Assembly (NCBI GenBank): GCA_023437255.1
Contig: JAEZGR010000225.1
Span: forward strand, 1-6,236
DNA: 6,236 nt
Source: Pseudomonadota bacterium
GTDB lineage: Bacteria > Pseudomonadota > Gammaproteobacteria > Burkholderiales > Burkholderiaceae_B
Reading direction: 5' to 3'
Shown piece by piece: positions 5,747 through 6,236 of this stretch. The translations under genes were made by a program, and so were the position numbers. The first letter of the stretch is position 1; each line of letters opens with the position of its first letter. The notes under the pieces were generated by a model. The model was not told the origin of the DNA. It made no database searches and worked only from the letters and a program-made list of their open reading frames with translations.

Positions 5747-6236
5747 AGAGGTTCCTGTAAAGAGTCTGGCGACACACTGCCCTGCTGATTATCCCCATTT
5801 CCGGCGCCCGGCACACTTGCCGGTAACCCGCCCGACCAGGCCCTGGCTTTGGCCAGCACGAAGTCGATCAGTGTGCGCACCGCCAGCGTCTGATACCGAT
5901 CGGGCATGCGCAACAGATACATGCGTGTGCCAAACACGCTGAGCCGCCATTCATCGAGCGCGGTGACCACCCTGCCCGCGGCGATGTCGTCGGCCACTAC
6001 ATAATCGGGCACCAGCCCGATGCCCAGCCCACCCAGCACCGCTTCGCGCAAGAACTGAAAGTTTTCGGAAGCCAGCGTCGGGTTAAGCTCCACCTCGCGC
6101 CGCAAGGCCCCTTGATACGCCGACAGCCGCAGCTGCCGCCCCACCACCGCCGAAGTAATGATGGGCGCGCGGGTGAGCGCTTCCAGATTCTGTGGGGGTG
6201 CATGTCGGCCGGCATAGTCGGCCGACACACACACCA
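5734..6236 (-). CDS. LysR-family transcriptional regulator, C-terminal part (5' end outside window)
   Basis: LysR-type regulators carry an N-terminal winged helix and a C-terminal two-lobed effector domain. Only about 167 C-terminal residues are here, beginning within the VSADYAGRHAPP stretch that matches the usual 'SPxYLxRHG' step of the effector domain. The diagnostic run is SENFQFLREAVLGGLGIGLVP, followed by VVADDIAAGRVVTAL, then a final strand-helix with YLLRMPDRYQTLAVRTLIDFV. The DNA-binding domain and true start lie beyond the right edge; the GTG at 6234 is an internal valine. The last 35 or so residues (from about KARAWSGG) run past the usual end, are Gly/Pro/Ser rich, and overlap sixA by 13 bp. 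The effector is unknown. Heading the same-strand unit, it may control it, although many LysR genes instead regulate a divergent neighbour, which is not visible. Confidence 0.9.
   Translation of the reverse strand, partial: VCVSADYAGRHAPPQNLEALTRAPIITSAVVGRQLRLSAYQGALRREVELNPTLASENFQFLREAVLGGLGIGLVPDYVVADDIAAGRVVTALDEWRLSVFGTRMYLLRMPDRYQTLAVRTLIDFVLAKARAWSGGLPASVPGAGNGDNQQGSVSPDSLQEPLCSD
5753..5756 (-). promoter_or_regulatory. Ribosome binding site of sixA
   Basis: On the - strand AGGA lies 6 bases upstream of the sixA ATG at 5746, inside the last codons of the LysR-family gene. It supports that ATG as the start and fits translation coupled to termination of the upstream gene. Confidence 0.5.

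Noticed and set aside
6232..6234. GTG at 6234 as the LysR gene start
   Set aside because: The remaining protein lacks the DNA-binding domain and begins in the middle of the effector domain, so the GTG is an internal valine and the gene is cut by the window edge.

Overview
The window looks like chromosomal DNA of a high-GC betaproteobacterium, most likely of the order Burkholderiales and near the Alcaligenaceae (Bordetella/Achromobacter/Pusillimonas type). This is judged from the strong GC bias at third codon positions, the wording of the RlmH and pyruvate kinase proteins, and the rsfS-rlmH pairing. The placement rests on recall of family sequences and no search was run.

The left part (1-2905, + strand) is housekeeping. 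It holds the 3' end of rsfS (ribosomal silencing factor), rlmH (23S rRNA pseudouridine-1915 methyltransferase, overlapping rsfS by an ATGA junction), pyk (pyruvate kinase, 31 bp further on with a good ribosome binding site) and maf (dTTP/UTP-type nucleotide pyrophosphatase) after an 80-bp gap. The first two genes act on ribosome activity and maturation, pyk makes ATP and pyruvate at the end of glycolysis, and maf cleans non-canonical nucleotides. The placement of pyk between rlmH and maf is the main departure from the order I expect.

The right part (2977-6236, - strand) is a tightly packed four-gene unit that meets maf tail to tail across 71 bp. In transcription order it holds the C-terminal part of a LysR-type regulator (its 5' end lies outside the window), a SixA-type histidine phosphatase, a 12-helix membrane carrier resembling the NTT/TLC nucleotide-exchange branch of the MFS, and a Tat-exported aldo/keto reductase. 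The junctions are a 13-bp overlap, a 15-bp gap and a 17-bp overlap, so co-transcription and translational coupling are likely. What the unit does together is not known from the sequence.

I found no tRNA, rRNA, CRISPR array, insertion sequence, phage gene, attachment site or convincing intrinsic terminator. The window is almost fully coding, and I see no clear sign of an undescribed defence or mobile system. The points most worth a second look are the four-gene unit, a Tyr-Tyr pair in a normally invariant pyruvate kinase motif, and a perfect anti-Shine-Dalgarno complement in the convergent gap.
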